From positions 13,689,871 through 13,753,870 of the forward strand of contig OW804096.1 of NCBI GenBank assembly GCA_942159475.1: a stretch of 64,000 bases of DNA. Reading direction: 5' to 3'. The position numbers were made by a program, and so were the translations under genes. The notes below the pieces were generated by a model, which did not search any database, was not told the DNA's origin, and saw nothing but the letters and a program-made list of their open reading frames with translations. This document shows positions 22,101-33,547 of the stretch, one piece after another. The stretch comes from Sthenelais limicola. Taxonomy: Eukaryota; Annelida; Polychaeta; Phyllodocida; Sigalionidae. Numbering within the stretch: the first letter of the stretch is position 1; each line of letters opens with the position of its first letter.

Positions 22101-25100
22101 CCCAGGCGGGAGTCGAACCAACGACCTCCCTATTACATGTCTGGTGCTCTACCATCTGAGCTACCCTTATCCTTATTGAATGAAACGTATCGCAGTAGCG
22201 AAATTTCTATGTCGATAAACACGTTTTTAAAAAAATCACTACAATCTGAAACACCCACAGGGCTACTACTCATGTAACATTCTGTTTATTTTTAATTCAG
22301 GTTATTCTACAGCGGTTTTGGACAAGACATATCAATTGCCAACTACTGGAATGGTATGTGTTGCATCTTTTCTTGTTTCATAACAAAAGTTCTCAATAAA
22401 GTCTGTGGAAAAATCATTTGCCAGGTTAAATGCTATTCAGATATAAAATGGATAAGTAGCAGAAGTTGAAATTGTACATTTTCTGAAAACCTGACACATA
22501 AGCAGGCTGTCTACTGGAGGTTTTGAAAGGTCTCTTTGGTTCGCTATACCCCCAAATCTTCCCAAAGTAGTTCTAAAATAGTATATTTTACTAATGAATT
22601 ACTTCTCTGCAAATATTTTATGAGTCTGGATTTGCCACTTTTCGAGAGAAAGACTCACATCTTAGGCAACGCATGAAAACCTTCATGATGTATATTGCGT
22701 CTTTTGGTAACTGTCTTTATATTGACCTGTAATTAAAAAAATTTTTAAAAAGAAGAAGAAAAATCTTGCATTATCTGTTGTCTCTTTCATAGATCCTCAC
22801 CACCAAGAATTATACCGCAAATATGCCTACATCGCTCAGTTAAATAACGAAACCCACAATCCACAGAGTCACCGTAAGTAACATCTTTAATTTGATTGAG
22901 ATATAGATAATAGAGTTTTTATACCATAAAAATGAAAAATCTGCAGCTTTCTTATAAGTCTTGATTACAATATTCTACTTAAGATTTTATTAATAGAATT
23001 CAAACTTGCAAATATTCAAACTATTTTGGATTTATTTTCGAAGCTTTTCCAATCGGATAACAGCCAGTTTTCTCCCTATGAAATAACCCCACCCCCATCT
23101 TGAATTACCTCAAAATACATTGAATTGTTCATTTCCAATATACTAAAAACTGTTATAATTGTACAGTGTACCGAAACTATTATAATTGGGAGTTCAGAAG
23201 TAAGCCATGATGAGTGATCTCTATTTTTGTTCTTTGTTTACGATATAATTTATCCTAGATGTATGTTCAGTTTTTCCCTTCTTGAAATGAGAATTACCAC
23301 ATTGTTGGAAATTTCGAGAAATAAATTTATTCAAAAAAATAAAATAATGTTATAGGTTTTTTCATTGTCTGAAAATACTCAGTTAGGTGCTTTTTTCCAG
23401 AATTCAAAAGGAGCTTTGCTCGTTTGAAGAACCTGGTCCTGATCGGTGGTCCAGACGATGGCGTCATCACCCCATGGCAATCCAGGTAAGCTAGACATTT
23501 TATTTTAGTTTTTCAGACATTCACATCTAAAATACAATTAAATCTCGTTGCTACCATAGGTCACCGGTTAGGTGGTCTCCCCCTCTGTTCGCCAACCGAA
23601 ATCGAAAAAACTTATTTATGGGTTAAATCGTCAGAAAATTGACAATCGACATTCATTCATTTTTACATCCTGTGCAAAAAGTTGTGGGTGGCTAATCTGC
23701 TGATATCATTGGTTACTGCGGTTTTGTATTTGTAATTGGATATTCCTAATTATATCCATCCGGACGTGGACCCCTCAGTAGCGTTATTGTGTACACTATA
23801 TATTACACAATGTTATTACAACCACTGACGGGTGGGAAACCCCACGTCCGTGTAAAACGCTTTGAACAGAGGAGGAATTTTGCGCATCTGCTGTTCAAGG
23901 ATTTAACTCTTTTGCCCTTACCATGGAAACTTTTCGTTCCTGGATCATGGAAAATCCAGGGTCTTCCCGATGACCAGGAATCGTGTCTTTTGTGCTCCGA
24001 GCACGAATTTGTGTCACAGCCCTTTTTAAAATCCAGTCATTGCGGACGATCAAAAAAACAATAGTATCTCGTTTGGGTCAGATTTTCAGAAAATGTACAA
24101 TTGGCAGATCAACATATTTTGTAAATTCTGTTATATTGGACTAAAAAATCATCAACACTAGGTATATATGGGTATATTTGGTATTGCCTTGATTCAAACA
24201 GTCTGTCTGGTTATGTTCAACAGTATTTTGAACCTGATTTTTGTCTTAAATTTGGGTTCTTTGAGAGAATTGGTGGAGGCGAATTGTCCTTTTTTTGAGA
24301 ATCTGACCCTATTATTGGTGAGACGTGGCTCTGGTATACAATAAAAATGTTTTTATAATTTATAAAAACAATTTAATTTTTATTTTGTAAAGAACATAGT
24401 ATCTCTTTTATTGGTGACTCTGGTATACAATAGAAATGTTTTTGTAAAGAAGAGGCCACCAGGAACTCCTTAACAAGGAGGCCAATTGACGGAGTGTCTA
24501 GACAAACTCTAGTCACTTCCCTGTGAGAAGAAAATATTAATTGTGCTAATTTTAATTGTGTGTAATTTATTGCTTTTCAGTCAATTTGGTGCTTACAACA
24601 TGCAGGATAAAGTTGTGGAAATGAGGGACCTAGAGGTAGGAACATAACGACTCCTTCCATTATTTCTCTATAATCCTAATTACACTATCTTCCGCTTAAC
24701 CTGAACTCGGTTTACCTGAATTTTCGGTTAACCTGAACCTTTTACAATTTCCCTGCAGACTTCCAACTTAATGTATCTGTTCTCTTTAGCTGAATTTAGG
24801 GTTAACCTGAACTTTTTCTGATTTCCCCTTGAGTTCAGGTTAAATGGAACATAGTGTATTCCATTAATAATAAAGGCTGGACAATAAGTTCTATAACATA
24901 AACTTGGATAGATTCCCCAATAGTTGTTACAATCTGTGTGTGTGTGTTGAAGGACGTTTAACAAGCTGTTAATGTTATATCATCGACCATTTGGGTCCGC
25001 ACCTCTTATATTTGCCACTTTCTAATAATTATATTTGTTTCTATGTTGGTGATTTTCTTATCGAAGTCTCATTAAAACTAGAGAGAATGAAACGAGAGGC

Positions 25101-25979
25101 TAGTAATTGAATTTGTATTGGTCAAGATTGCACAGCTTTCAAGTCCAATAAATATTTGTTATTTTACAAAAAAAAATTGTTATTGCCCCCCCCCCCCCCC
25201 TTTATCACACCTCTCACGTGGAAGGCTCATTGAGAATATTTGAATAAGACACAACGCTGGGATTGGATTTTAAAATTTCTTTATTATTCTTTGAAATGCC
25301 TAAGTGCCAGGCTCTTAGAAATTTTATTATTATTCTATTATTTGTATTCAATTATTGAACATATGTAAAAGTTTGTTATCAGATTATATTTAGCAAACTC
25401 CTATTTTGTAAGCATATCAGAATGTTCTGAAAAAATTGTAATTGTTACGTAATGTTCAACTGCTGAATAAAAATCTTTAAATACAAAATAATGAAGTTTA
25501 TTGACCGAGATCGGAAATGGATTAGCCAGATAAAAGGTTATATTAGAGACTTGTGCTCTGGCCGTTAACAGTCAGCCTTTTATGTGAAATAATCCTCGTG
25601 TCATTTTGTTATGCTGTCCTGCCATGTGCGGAGGGTAATGTTTTGTGTGTATACCTGTTTAGTCATTATATCAAAAGTGTAAGAAAAAAGGGAAGACATT
25701 CTTTAAAAAACTATGAAATGATAAGGGACACGGTTTAATCATGTCGTTAGAAGTGTACAAGCCAAGACGGCAGGATAGAAACTGAATAAAACCTTTAAAA
25801 AATAATAATAAAGTTTATTATTCTCTATATTTTAGTGGTACAAGCAAGACTGGTTCGGCCTCAAGACCTTGGACCAGCGCGGGGCGGTTCACATGTTCAC
25901 AGTCCCCGGGGTGGAGCACACAAGATGGCATAAGGAGTTCAAGGTCTTCAACTGCTGTGTCAAAAAGTGGTTGACCTAA
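19126..25979 (+). CDS. PPT2: PPT2-like lysosomal palmitoyl-protein thioesterase, nine exons
   Basis: Predicted lysosomal alpha/beta-hydrolase of the palmitoyl-protein thioesterase 2 family, which hydrolyses acyl-thioesters. Exons: 19126-19290, 19966-20119, 20861-20956, 21713-21767, 22301-22353, 22793-22873, 23401-23485, 24581-24635, 25836-25979. Every intron is GT...AG and the phases join without a break, giving 295 residues (human PPT2 has about 302). Residues 11-29 form a hydrophobic signal peptide ending near [16 protein letters not shown] (31-41) is the oxyanion-side strand. CFSQGG (103-108) is the nucleophile elbow with Ser105. [11 protein letters not shown] (217-227) holds the acid, Asp220 or Asp221. 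PGVEHTRWH (272-280) holds the likely catalytic His276. N-glycosylation sequons are NFS (61) and NET (193). The start is the ATG at 19126: it gives a proper signal peptide and lies in an AAGATGG context. Introns carry several transposons but no exon is damaged. The family call is by recognition, not by search; confidence is high. Confidence 0.93.
21254..21342. mobile_element. F11 miniature element in PPT2 intron 3
   Basis: CACTCTATACTC...GAGTATAGAGTG, about 90 bp, TA on both sides. CTACAGGACGAG next to the right end is shared with 49031. Confidence 0.75.
22099..22170 (-). pseudogene. tRNA-Thr(TGT)-like pseudogene or SINE head, in PPT2 intron 4
   Basis: Minus strand has box A (GGTAGCTCAGATGGTAGAGC), anticodon-loop CATGTAA (anticodon TGT) and box B (GGTTCGACTCC), correctly spaced for 72 nt. 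The acceptor strands ATAAGGG and CTGGGGC do not pair and the anticodon stem has mismatches, so it is not a working tRNA. Confidence 0.7.
22463..22498 (+). mobile_element. F1 solo end fragment in PPT2 intron 5
   Basis: Only one terminus (ATTGTACATTTTCTGAAAAC, CTGACAC) remains; no partner end nearby. Confidence 0.6.
22655..22745 (+). repeat. Retroelement 3' region in PPT2 intron 5
   Basis: AGGCAACGCATGAAAACCTT, GATATATTGCGT-like words and TGTAATTAAAAAAA, matching 34130-34220. Confidence 0.4.
24075..24309 (+). mobile_element. F1 MITE in PPT2 intron 7
   Basis: 235 bp, same strand as the gene. Ends GGGTCAGATTTTCAG and AATCTGACCC. No clear target duplication. It lies wholly within the intron, 272 bp before exon 8. 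Confidence 0.87.
24683..24856. mobile_element. F16 pogo-like MITE in PPT2 intron 8
   Basis: 174 bp. CACTATCTTCCGCTTAACC and GGTTAAATGGAACATAGTG are inverted ends of about 26 bp; TA flanks both sides. Internal AACCTGAAC words recur. It begins 48 bp after the exon 8 donor. Confidence 0.8.
25182..25201. repeat. Poly(C) run in PPT2 intron 8
   Basis: About 19 C preceded by an A run and ATTGTTATTG. Confidence 0.85.
25747..25812 (+). repeat. GGCAGGATA retroelement tail in PPT2 intron 8
   Basis: TACAAGCCAAGACGGCAGGA, GAATAAAAC, A-rich run, ending about 24 bp before exon 9; it sits in the branch-point region. Confidence 0.5.
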
Positions 25980-26300
25980 ACAGCATAATGTGCCTCTGCT
26001 ATCAGTTGTTAAGTATTAATGTAATATCTCTCTGTAAAGTGAGAGTGACATAGTCGGTTTCATTGGTTCCCAATTTTCAATTTTTTTGTTGGAAATGTGT
26101 TTTAAAAAATCGTCCGTGTTGGATCCTGAGAGTGTATTACCTTTTACGGGCATTTATATATTGTTAGCAGTTTCTGGTTTGTCTTACTAATTCTGAGGAA
26201 GAAAATTTTGATAACAAGAATTGATTAAATAGTAATCAAAAAGGGGATAATTATATATTATTATTTTCTCCTGGTTTTAATGAAAATAACCTAGTGTATT
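25980..26300 (+). other. Putative 3' UTR of the PPT2-like gene
   Basis: Non-coding, AT-rich sequence directly after the TAA at 25977-25979. No canonical AATAAA was found close to the stop; the nearest weak candidate is an ATTAAA-type word near 26223, so the true 3' end is uncertain. Confidence 0.3.
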
Positions 26301-26361
26301 AATCGTGCCTGGAAGTTATTCGTGTCAATCTCTCGCTGATTTCTGTCAGGGAAGTATTGCT

Positions 26362-26670
26362 ATGTTCAGTATGAATAGGGGTCCTGCATTAGCAATGGGC
26401 TTGTCTGAGATTATAAAGAACAATCGGTTTTTCTTTCTTGTTTCTTTTTTTTCGGCCTTTATTGCAGTATTTCTATATTATTTGGATAAAGAAATACAGA
26501 ATAAGTCCCATTCCTCATTTATCTATAATAAATTATCTCAGGAACGAGCGACCAATTTCTCATTGAAAAATTTGACCAATCAATCAAATCCCCGGGATGA
26601 AATTTTAAATCTTCTATCCCTATTTTCTTGTCGACCAGCTTATTTTCCTATTTGCCCTAATTCTTATTGA
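26362..26670 (+). CDS. Doubtful small ORF resembling a type II membrane protein N-terminus
   Basis: Open frame of 102 codons from ATG 26362 to the stop at 26668. It shows about 15 polar residues, then a hydrophobic stretch (FFFLVSFFSAFIAVFLYYL), then a serine/asparagine-rich part with sequons NKS, NFS, NLT and NQS. That is the layout of the cytosolic tail, membrane anchor and stem of a Golgi type II enzyme. No catalytic domain follows and no strong splice donor was seen at its end. It may be chance or the start of an unrecognised gene. It lies about 380 bp after the PPT2 stop. Confidence 0.15.
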   Translation: MFSMNRGPALAMGLSEIIKNNRFFFLVSFFSAFIAVFLYYLDKEIQNKSHSSFIYNKLSQERATNFSLKNLTNQSNPRDEILNLLSLFSCRPAYFPICPNSY

Positions 26671-26829
26671 GGGATATGTCCATGGGCATAACTAAGTATA
26701 ATCGGCATAAGTATGCATTAAACCTGCATTCTAAACTATATAGACTGAAAAATTCTTTCCAAATTCTCTTAGATCAAGTGAAATATTGGCCCATTTGTAA
26801 TTTGAACCCCCGCCATTGTAGCGACAAAA

Positions 26830-26975
26830 ACCCTGCCCACACAGCCGATTTGCCTACCGATTGCCCACCGATTGCCCACCGATTTGGGTCTTCCAATGAA
26901 TCCTAGGATTTCATTTCCAATCCGGGTTTATGTTATTTCAAAAAATGAACCAAATCGGTTTCGTCTGGGCAGGGT
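26830..26975. mobile_element. F8 element, right arm shortened
   Basis: ACCCTGCCCACACAGCCGAT...CGTCTGGGCAGGGT. CCGATTGCCCA repeats twice in the left arm. Matches the left arm of 57449. Confidence 0.78.
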
Positions 26976-27744
26976 CTAACACTCTCCCCGAGTCCATTGT
27001 AGAATTCTTGTTATATCCTTGATCCTCCAGATATCGCACCAAGCTAAGACCCAGGTGTGATATGGCATGCGATAAAACATTGATGTGATGATTCTGAAAC
27101 CTTTCATGAGTTCTCGCATCCCCACATGCGACATGCGACCAATGTAAATCCATTTTGTCAGATTTGTTAGTGTCATATTAGCTGAGAGAATCCAGCTTTA
27201 GAATCGTCTGTCCCCATTTTCTGCTAAACCCAGGCGTTCTTAAAATATATCCCCTCCACTTCCAACATCTGTCTCAGTTGTTGTGTGTGGGGACATGGAG
27301 GCCATATACAATACATGTATTACTCCATGTTGGTGTATGAACTACATGATATTTGTATGGACAGGAGTAGTGTGGTAATGTATACCAATCCAACGCGTGT
27401 GGTATGACATTGTACCACTTTGTTTCTCAACCTTTTCTGTTGCAGCCTTTTTTATCGCATGCCATATAATATCGCAGCGGTAGAGTCCCGGCGTTACTGC
27501 AGGTTTCCTATTCTCAGTGTGTATTCAAAACGTGGTAATAATGCTGAAAATCTCCAGTATTGGAACTTGCCAAAATGAAAAAGAATTGAAACTCATTTAG
27601 AGTAATTCCTGTGGCCAATGTACAAAGTGCTTCCCATTTGCTGTAGGCAATTAGGATAATTAGTATATTTTGATACAAATTGTGTAAAAAAAATGTCTGC
27701 ACAATTCAAGAATTCATAATAATTATTGAGTGTTTATTTAACAT

Positions 27745-27970
27745 GGGTTACGTCGCCAGAAAATGTACAATTCGCCTTCACCAATCCTCTCAAATAACCC
27801 AAATTTTAAAACAGAAATGAGATTGAAAATACAGTATAACATAACCGAAGATATTCTTTGAAACAACCCAATACCACATTAACTCAGATATACCCAATAT
27901 TTATCATAATTTAGTCAAGTCAACCAAATATGTAGAGCTGCCGATTGTACATTTTCTGAAAACCTGATCC
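27745..27970 (-). mobile_element. F1 MITE, CGTCGCC end variant
   Basis: Left end GGGTTACGTCGCCAG (the alternative terminus), right end CCTGATCC. Confidence 0.82.
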
Positions 27971-28162
27971 AAATATGATTTCACCTCTTTATATCTGATT
28001 TGCAGTTGCTTAACATAGTAAACAAGAGTTGATGCCATTTCTCCGATTTTAGTCTGAAATAATATTTTTGCTCCAGAATCACTAATCTTAAACTGGAAGA
28101 GGAGGATATTCTGAAGTATCTTATAATTTGCTTCTGTGGTCTCACCATCCCAATGTGCATAA

Positions 28163-28396
28163 GGGTGAAATCGCCAGAAAATGTACAATTCGCCTTCACC
28201 AATTCTCTCAAATAACCTAAATTTAAGACAGATATGACTTTCAAAATGCAGTTAAACATAATCAAACACATTGTTTGATTAAAGGCAATATCAAATATAC
28301 TCAGATATACCAAGCACTGGCCATTTTTCAGTACAATTGGCAGAATTTACTAAATGTGTAGTGCTGCCAATTGTACATTTTCTGAAGATCTGACCC
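28163..28396 (-). mobile_element. F1 MITE, GGGTGAAATCGCC end variant
   Basis: Left end GGGTGAAATCGCCAG, right end GATCTGACCC. Lies 193 bp from the preceding copy in the same orientation. Confidence 0.85.
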
Positions 28397-28660
28397 ATAT
28401 CTTGGCGGGCTTTGCCCTCCTGAAGGCCGGCCGACTTGAGCAGAGAACGCGTGCTCCCGATGACCCCTCAGATTCAATCTGAGATAACTTTCAGATTATT
28501 CAATCTGAGGACTAGTGGTTGAGGTTACTGTTCGAGACAGCTTTTCTCCGCCTTATTTTTTTAACTGGAGTGATTATTTCTGATTTGTTTTTAAATGGCA
28601 CCTCTTTGGTCTTCATTTATTTAGTGTCTAGATTGCATTGCATTTGGTATCAACTAAATA

Positions 28661-28833
28661 CTAGGCGCCAGGATGCTAATGGGGTATACCTACCACATGT
28701 ACTGAAATTTAAGGTTAGGTTTAGGGTTATAGTTAGCATTGGTATCAATCCATGTACTCTATTCCACTTCACAGAACACATGAAAATACAGTGCATACTG
28801 GTAACATTGCTGTGTTAGCATCCTGGCGCCTAG
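28661..28833. mobile_element. F14 MITE with TA duplication
   Basis: CTAGGCGCCAGGATGCTAA and TTAGCATCCTGGCGCCTAG are perfect inverted ends of 19 bp; TA flanks both sides. 173 bp, no coding potential. Confidence 0.85.
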
Positions 28834-28839
28834 TATCTA

Positions 28840-30570
28840 GTCGCTTCCGTTGCATTTCACTTTAATCCCGGTGATTCCCGCTAGGTGCTTAATTGGTTTT
28901 ATTCCTCGCAAAAGGAAGTTAATCAAGAATATGAATAAAAACTTCTTTTTTTTAAAATAATATTTAGACTAGAGTGTTAACGTTTTATTGTAGGATTGTT
29001 TGCAATTTATACTGAATATATTTCAGTATTAGTTTGTATTCTTTGCTTTATTTTTTTTTCGCAGTTCGCTTATATGCATTTTCTTGGATTTTTAATGCGC
29101 ATGGTTTGGTAACCTATCCAAGAGTGTAGTGTTAAACAGTATCCACATTCCCCCAGGTACAATGACAGCTATTAAAGGGACACATGCCACTCAGCTCTCG
29201 ATTTTTGGAAAGTTTGCGTGAATTTCCAATAAGTCCCAGATGATGGTGTCAGTAATCAATACCCTGAAGGATTAATTTTTAAAAAAAGTAATAAATTTTA
29301 TTGCGAAACATTTTCAGGCGAACCTTATAATCCAATGTTAATTCTAGGAAAAACAGGATTTGGAGGATTTAAGAATTTAAAACTCAGATTCTAAGTGACC
29401 CGCCGGTCTGTGTCCTCGCCAAGATACAAGACAGTTGTTGACCTAATTGTGTACTATAAATAGTTTCTTGTGTCAAGCCAACGGGATGGTACTGGAGTAA
29501 GTGTGGTGGGTTTATGACTGACTCCTACTTGGTACTCCAACCCTCCACTATAGTCAGTTGGCAGCTACGAGCTACTTCCCTCAGATTTGAATAGACCCAG
29601 CGACTCAACTGCACTCGAACTATATTTGCAAATATCAAATAATCTAATGAATACATAACTTTGATAATCCAACCAAATGATCATAATTTGTAAGTCATAG
29701 AAATCCGCAATTACATTTAAAATTGACATCCAGTCAACATAGTGATATCTTAGCCACATTAAGGTATATAATACAGGTTAAATATTTTTTCTCAATTAAA
29801 TAATACCAACAAATAAGATAAAACTCTACCTGTATAGATATATTACAGCTCCTGATATTTTCGCAATTAATCTGTATATTTTTGTGATGTGTACTTTATT
29901 GACTGCATTTGCACAAAAAGTCTATCATTTGTGACATTGTCAGTATGGTGCATTCATTGACAATAGAATAGAACTGTACATAATTGATTATCATACTATT
30001 TTGGGACATTTATTCCTGTACATGATGTCAAACAAATGTGTAAATTCTCTGTAAAAAGATAAAAGAAAAAGGTCGATTGCCTGAAGGTATTACATGCAAG
30101 GTGTAAATACTCAAATGTTTTATAATTGCCTTGACAAATATATTGCTAAAAAATGGCATATTTTTATCTGAAAGTTGTCCGTTTTCTGATTGTAGTATAA
30201 TAGGGTATTTGATTTCCCGTGGTTATGTGATACTCGCTTTTGCTGATCCTTGAAATAAATTATATAAAACGTCCAAGTATTTGTGTCGTATTTTTTATTC
30301 AGTTTTAATTCGACTCTTTCACACTAAAGTGAGATATATATCCACTTGGTTTTTATATAACGTATTTTTTAATTCGTTTTTATTCAGGTTTAGAGCTACA
30401 TACATCATTTTTAGATTCAGTTCATTTCATACAAACAGCCCATTGGCTCACCATTGCGGTGGTCTTCCTCCAAGCCCTGAGCTGATAGAGGAGATTTATA
30501 AATCTAGTATTATATTTTGACATTCAGTATGACACTCGGTCCGAAAACAAAACTAACCAAACGAAAACGT
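28840..30570. other. Intergenic stretch, nothing recognised
   Basis: AT-rich with no repeated element found and only short frames. Confidence 0.45.
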
Positions 30571-30574
30571 TATA

Positions 30575-30786
30575 GGGTCAAATCTCCACAAAACGTACAT
30601 TTGGCCTTCACCAATCCTCTCAGATAAACCAAATATTTAAAATACAGTTCAACATAACCAGACAGGTTTATTGAATGAATACAATACAGAATATACTCAG
30701 ATATACCTAGTATTTATCATTTTTCGACCTAATTTCTGTAGAGTTGACTCAATTTGTAGAGCTGCCGATTGTGCATTTTCTGACCC
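30575..30786 (-). mobile_element. F1 MITE, shortened
   Basis: GGGTCAAATCTCCAC...TTTTCTGACCC. Part of the right subterminal sequence is missing. Confidence 0.78.
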
Positions 30787-30893
30787 ACATATATAATTAC
30801 CCAGTTGGAAAAAGAATTGTTTTGTCCTTGGTTTTGGTAACTTATAAAAGACCCATCTTTTGATCCCTACACCTTGCCACAGGCATCATTATT

Positions 30894-31126
30894 TGAAATC
30901 GCCAGAAAATGTACAATTAGCCTTCACCTATCTTCTCAAATAACCCAGATTTAAGACAAAAATCAGGCTCATAATACTGTTCAACATAATCTAGCAGATT
31001 GTTAGAAACAAGGCAATACTAAATATACCCATTATATACCTAGTGTTGATGATTTTTCGGTCAACTTTACCAGAATTTACTAAATGTGTAGATCTGCCAA
31101 TTGTGCATTTTCTGAAGATCTGACCC
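30894..31126 (-). mobile_element. F1 MITE, GAAATCGCC end variant
   Basis: Left end begins at GAAATCGCCAG (first GGGT lost); right end GATCTGACCC. Confidence 0.8.
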
Positions 31127-31139
31127 TAGAGTTTAAAGT

Positions 31140-31290
31140 GCAGGGCCTGGAATAGCCTTGAATTTGGACAAATATATGCAATGCCTGGAAAATGGACATT
31201 ATGATCGAAGGGCCTAGAAAATCATCATGGGCCTTGAATCATTTTGAAATCTTAAATGGCCTTGACATTTTCGAAGATTCTCTGTTTCTT
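31140..31290. repeat. Degenerate GGCCTTGAA/GGCCTGGAA repeat
   Basis: Words GGCCTGGAATAG, GCCTTGAATTTGG, GCCTGGAAAATGG, GGGCCTAGAAAATC and GGGCCTTGAATC recur at irregular spacing. Confidence 0.5.
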
Positions 31291-31370
31291 GCTTCACCCT
31301 TTCCCCTGAGGTGCTCCTCTCACATTGTTACAATGAGTGACTCGAAAAAGTAAACTGTGATTGATATTAA

Positions 31371-31710
31371 GGGGAAAAAAATAGGTGTGTTTCCGATTCA
31401 ACCCCCCCTCCCCCCCCCCCCCCCCGGGCCCTACCTAGAAAAACCTTACCCTACTTAATTTTTTTTGTTACCATATCTTACTTTTTTTGGATTTTTGGAT
31501 TTGGAAGCAGGAAAACAGTTTTTTCGAACCCGGAACTGTCAAAAAGCACATTTCCCATGTTTAAAACAACTATTGTTATGAAATAGACAATTTTTTTTTC
31601 AGTTCCTGAGAGGTGGTTTCCTAAAAAAAAAACTTTTTTTTTTAAGTTACCCCCCCCCCTACCTAGTTTTCAGCCAGATAAATCGGAAACACACCTATTT
31701 TTGGGGGCCT
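31371..31710. mobile_element. F2 inverted-repeat element, inverted relative to 15861
   Basis: AATAGGTGTGTTTCCGATT (31382 onward) and AATCGGAAACACACCTATTT (31681-31700). Interior matches the 15861 copy in the opposite direction. Contains C runs. Confidence 0.78.
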
Positions 31711-32032
31711 AAATTCAAATATAAAACTTGTTAAATAGAGCATTGGCCCCCTAGTCCCATCATTGGGGGAATTTCGTCAGACCAAAAGCGCGGAGACCTT
31801 GAAGCAGTGTCTCAACAGCTAGTAGAAAGGGGTGTCATATCATATGTACGCCTCATAACGTGTCTATATTTTCTACATTTAGAACAATTCTATATTTTCC
31901 TATAATACTTTGGCATATTTTCCTTTATTTGAAGTTTTATTAGGAGAAGACCAGTTGTATGACCTGCATCACTTTGTCTCTGTTTAGAGTAAAATAAGAT
32001 CTCTGGTAAAATTGTTAAAGATATATATATCT

Positions 32033-32265
32033 GGGTCAGATTTTCAGAAAATGTACAATCATCAGCTCTACAAATTTAGTAACATCTGGTGAATTAAAGT
32101 GGAATATTTCAAATTCTATGCATTTCCAAGCATCTTTGGCATTGTGTTGATTAAAAGTATCTCTTTCTTAGTTTTAAACTGCATTTTGGACGTAATTTTT
32201 CTGTTAGATTTGGATTATTTGAGGATTGGGGAAGGCAAATTGTACATTTTTAGAAAATTTTACCC
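32033..32265 (+). mobile_element. F1 MITE
   Basis: GGGTCAGATTTTCAG...AAATTTTACCC, close to the copy at 5735 in its interior (shared AAGTATCTCTTTCTTAG). Confidence 0.83.
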
Positions 32266-32304
32266 ATATAATACATTCACCGAGTCAAGAACAAAATAGA
32301 GATA

Positions 32305-32378
32305 GATTTTTGTCTTAAATTTGGGTTATTCGAGAGGATTGGTGAAGACGAATTGTACATTTTCTGCAAATCTGACCC
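32305..32378 (+). mobile_element. F1 MITE, right end only
   Basis: Last 74 bp of the family, ending AAATCTGACCC; left two thirds missing. Confidence 0.75.
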
Positions 32379-32494
32379 ATATATTGATGTCCAATAGAAT
32401 AATGGCAACACCAGTCGTGCTACAAATATTTGAACTTGATTTCAATCTGCTAGAGTTGGCCACTGATTGTAAACCGGTCACCAACCACATCTAT

Positions 32495-32715
32495 GGGTCA
32501 GATTTTCAGAAAATGTACAATTCAAACTTCGCCAATCTTCTCAAATAACCCAAATTTCAGACGAAAATAAAGTTCAAGATACAGTTCAACCTAACCAAAC
32601 AGATTGCTAGAATCAATGCAATGCCGAATGTACCCGAATTTACCTAGTATTGACAAAATTGCAGCCTAATTTAGCAGAATGTACTAAATGTGTACAGCTG
32701 CCAATTGTACATTTT
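32495..32715 (-). mobile_element. F1 MITE, right end clipped
   Basis: Starts GGGTCAGATTTTCAG; stops at GTACATTTTCC, without the final CTGACCC. Confidence 0.82.
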
Positions 32716-33547
32716 CCCACACCTTCCCAGGGAATGAAATACATTTATTTGCTTCCTCGTTCCTGCTCTCAACAGGAGCTAACCCTGAAGGTGTTGTACA
32801 CGTTTTTCTTCTTTAAAAAAAATTGTATTTGCAGTCAATGTCGATACATCGATAGTCTTATGAGACCCAATGCATGGGCTATACAATACAAGCTAGATAC
32901 ATTTAATCAGTTAATTTCATTACCAGACACGACATAGATATCGTATTATCGTATCGTATAAATTAATCGAATATCATCAACTTAATCAAATGTTAATGGA
33001 TACTAACAGATATTTTGAAATTTCAAGTGGCAAACGGGCTTTTTTTAACAGTTACCCCTGAGAAACCTTTTGTGCCAAATTTGGTACTTGCGTCATCATT
33101 TGAACGATTTGCCTGAAAAATCCACTTTATCTGCCCCACTAATTCAGAAACTGAGACCGTTTCTTAAATCTTCCCGAGATACCTTTACTCTTTAGCAAAA
33201 CCAAGTAAATTCAAGACAATCGAATCTATACATTGTACTAAATAACTCTAATGTGTAAGGCCTATTTGTGAATTGATTCGTGGGGATTCGAGGCTAGTAG
33301 TGCTTGGCCTTTTCGATATTCAAATTTTAATCCGCCGCATTTGATCCGACAAAAAAAAATTGAATTACACCATCTCGTCAGACATCAGTCATTTTATTAA
33401 ACAAATACACTTGGGAATACATGTGTGCCACATCTAATGAGGAAACATAATATTTGAACGAAGACAGAACAAGGTATGTTCAGTTGATTCGCTGCGTGTC
33501 AATGAGATGGGTCGGTGCACATATGGTCGATCAGGGCATCAGAAAAT

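Noticed and set aside
23615..23660. Possible F1 end (GGGTTAAATCGTCAG)
   Set aside because: Only about 25 bp resemble the variant terminus and nothing of the F1 interior follows; too weak to list as a copy.
23789..24064. 91-codon frame in PPT2 intron 7
   Set aside because: Lies in an intron on the gene's strand, has no resemblance to the thioesterase, and is not needed for a continuous product.
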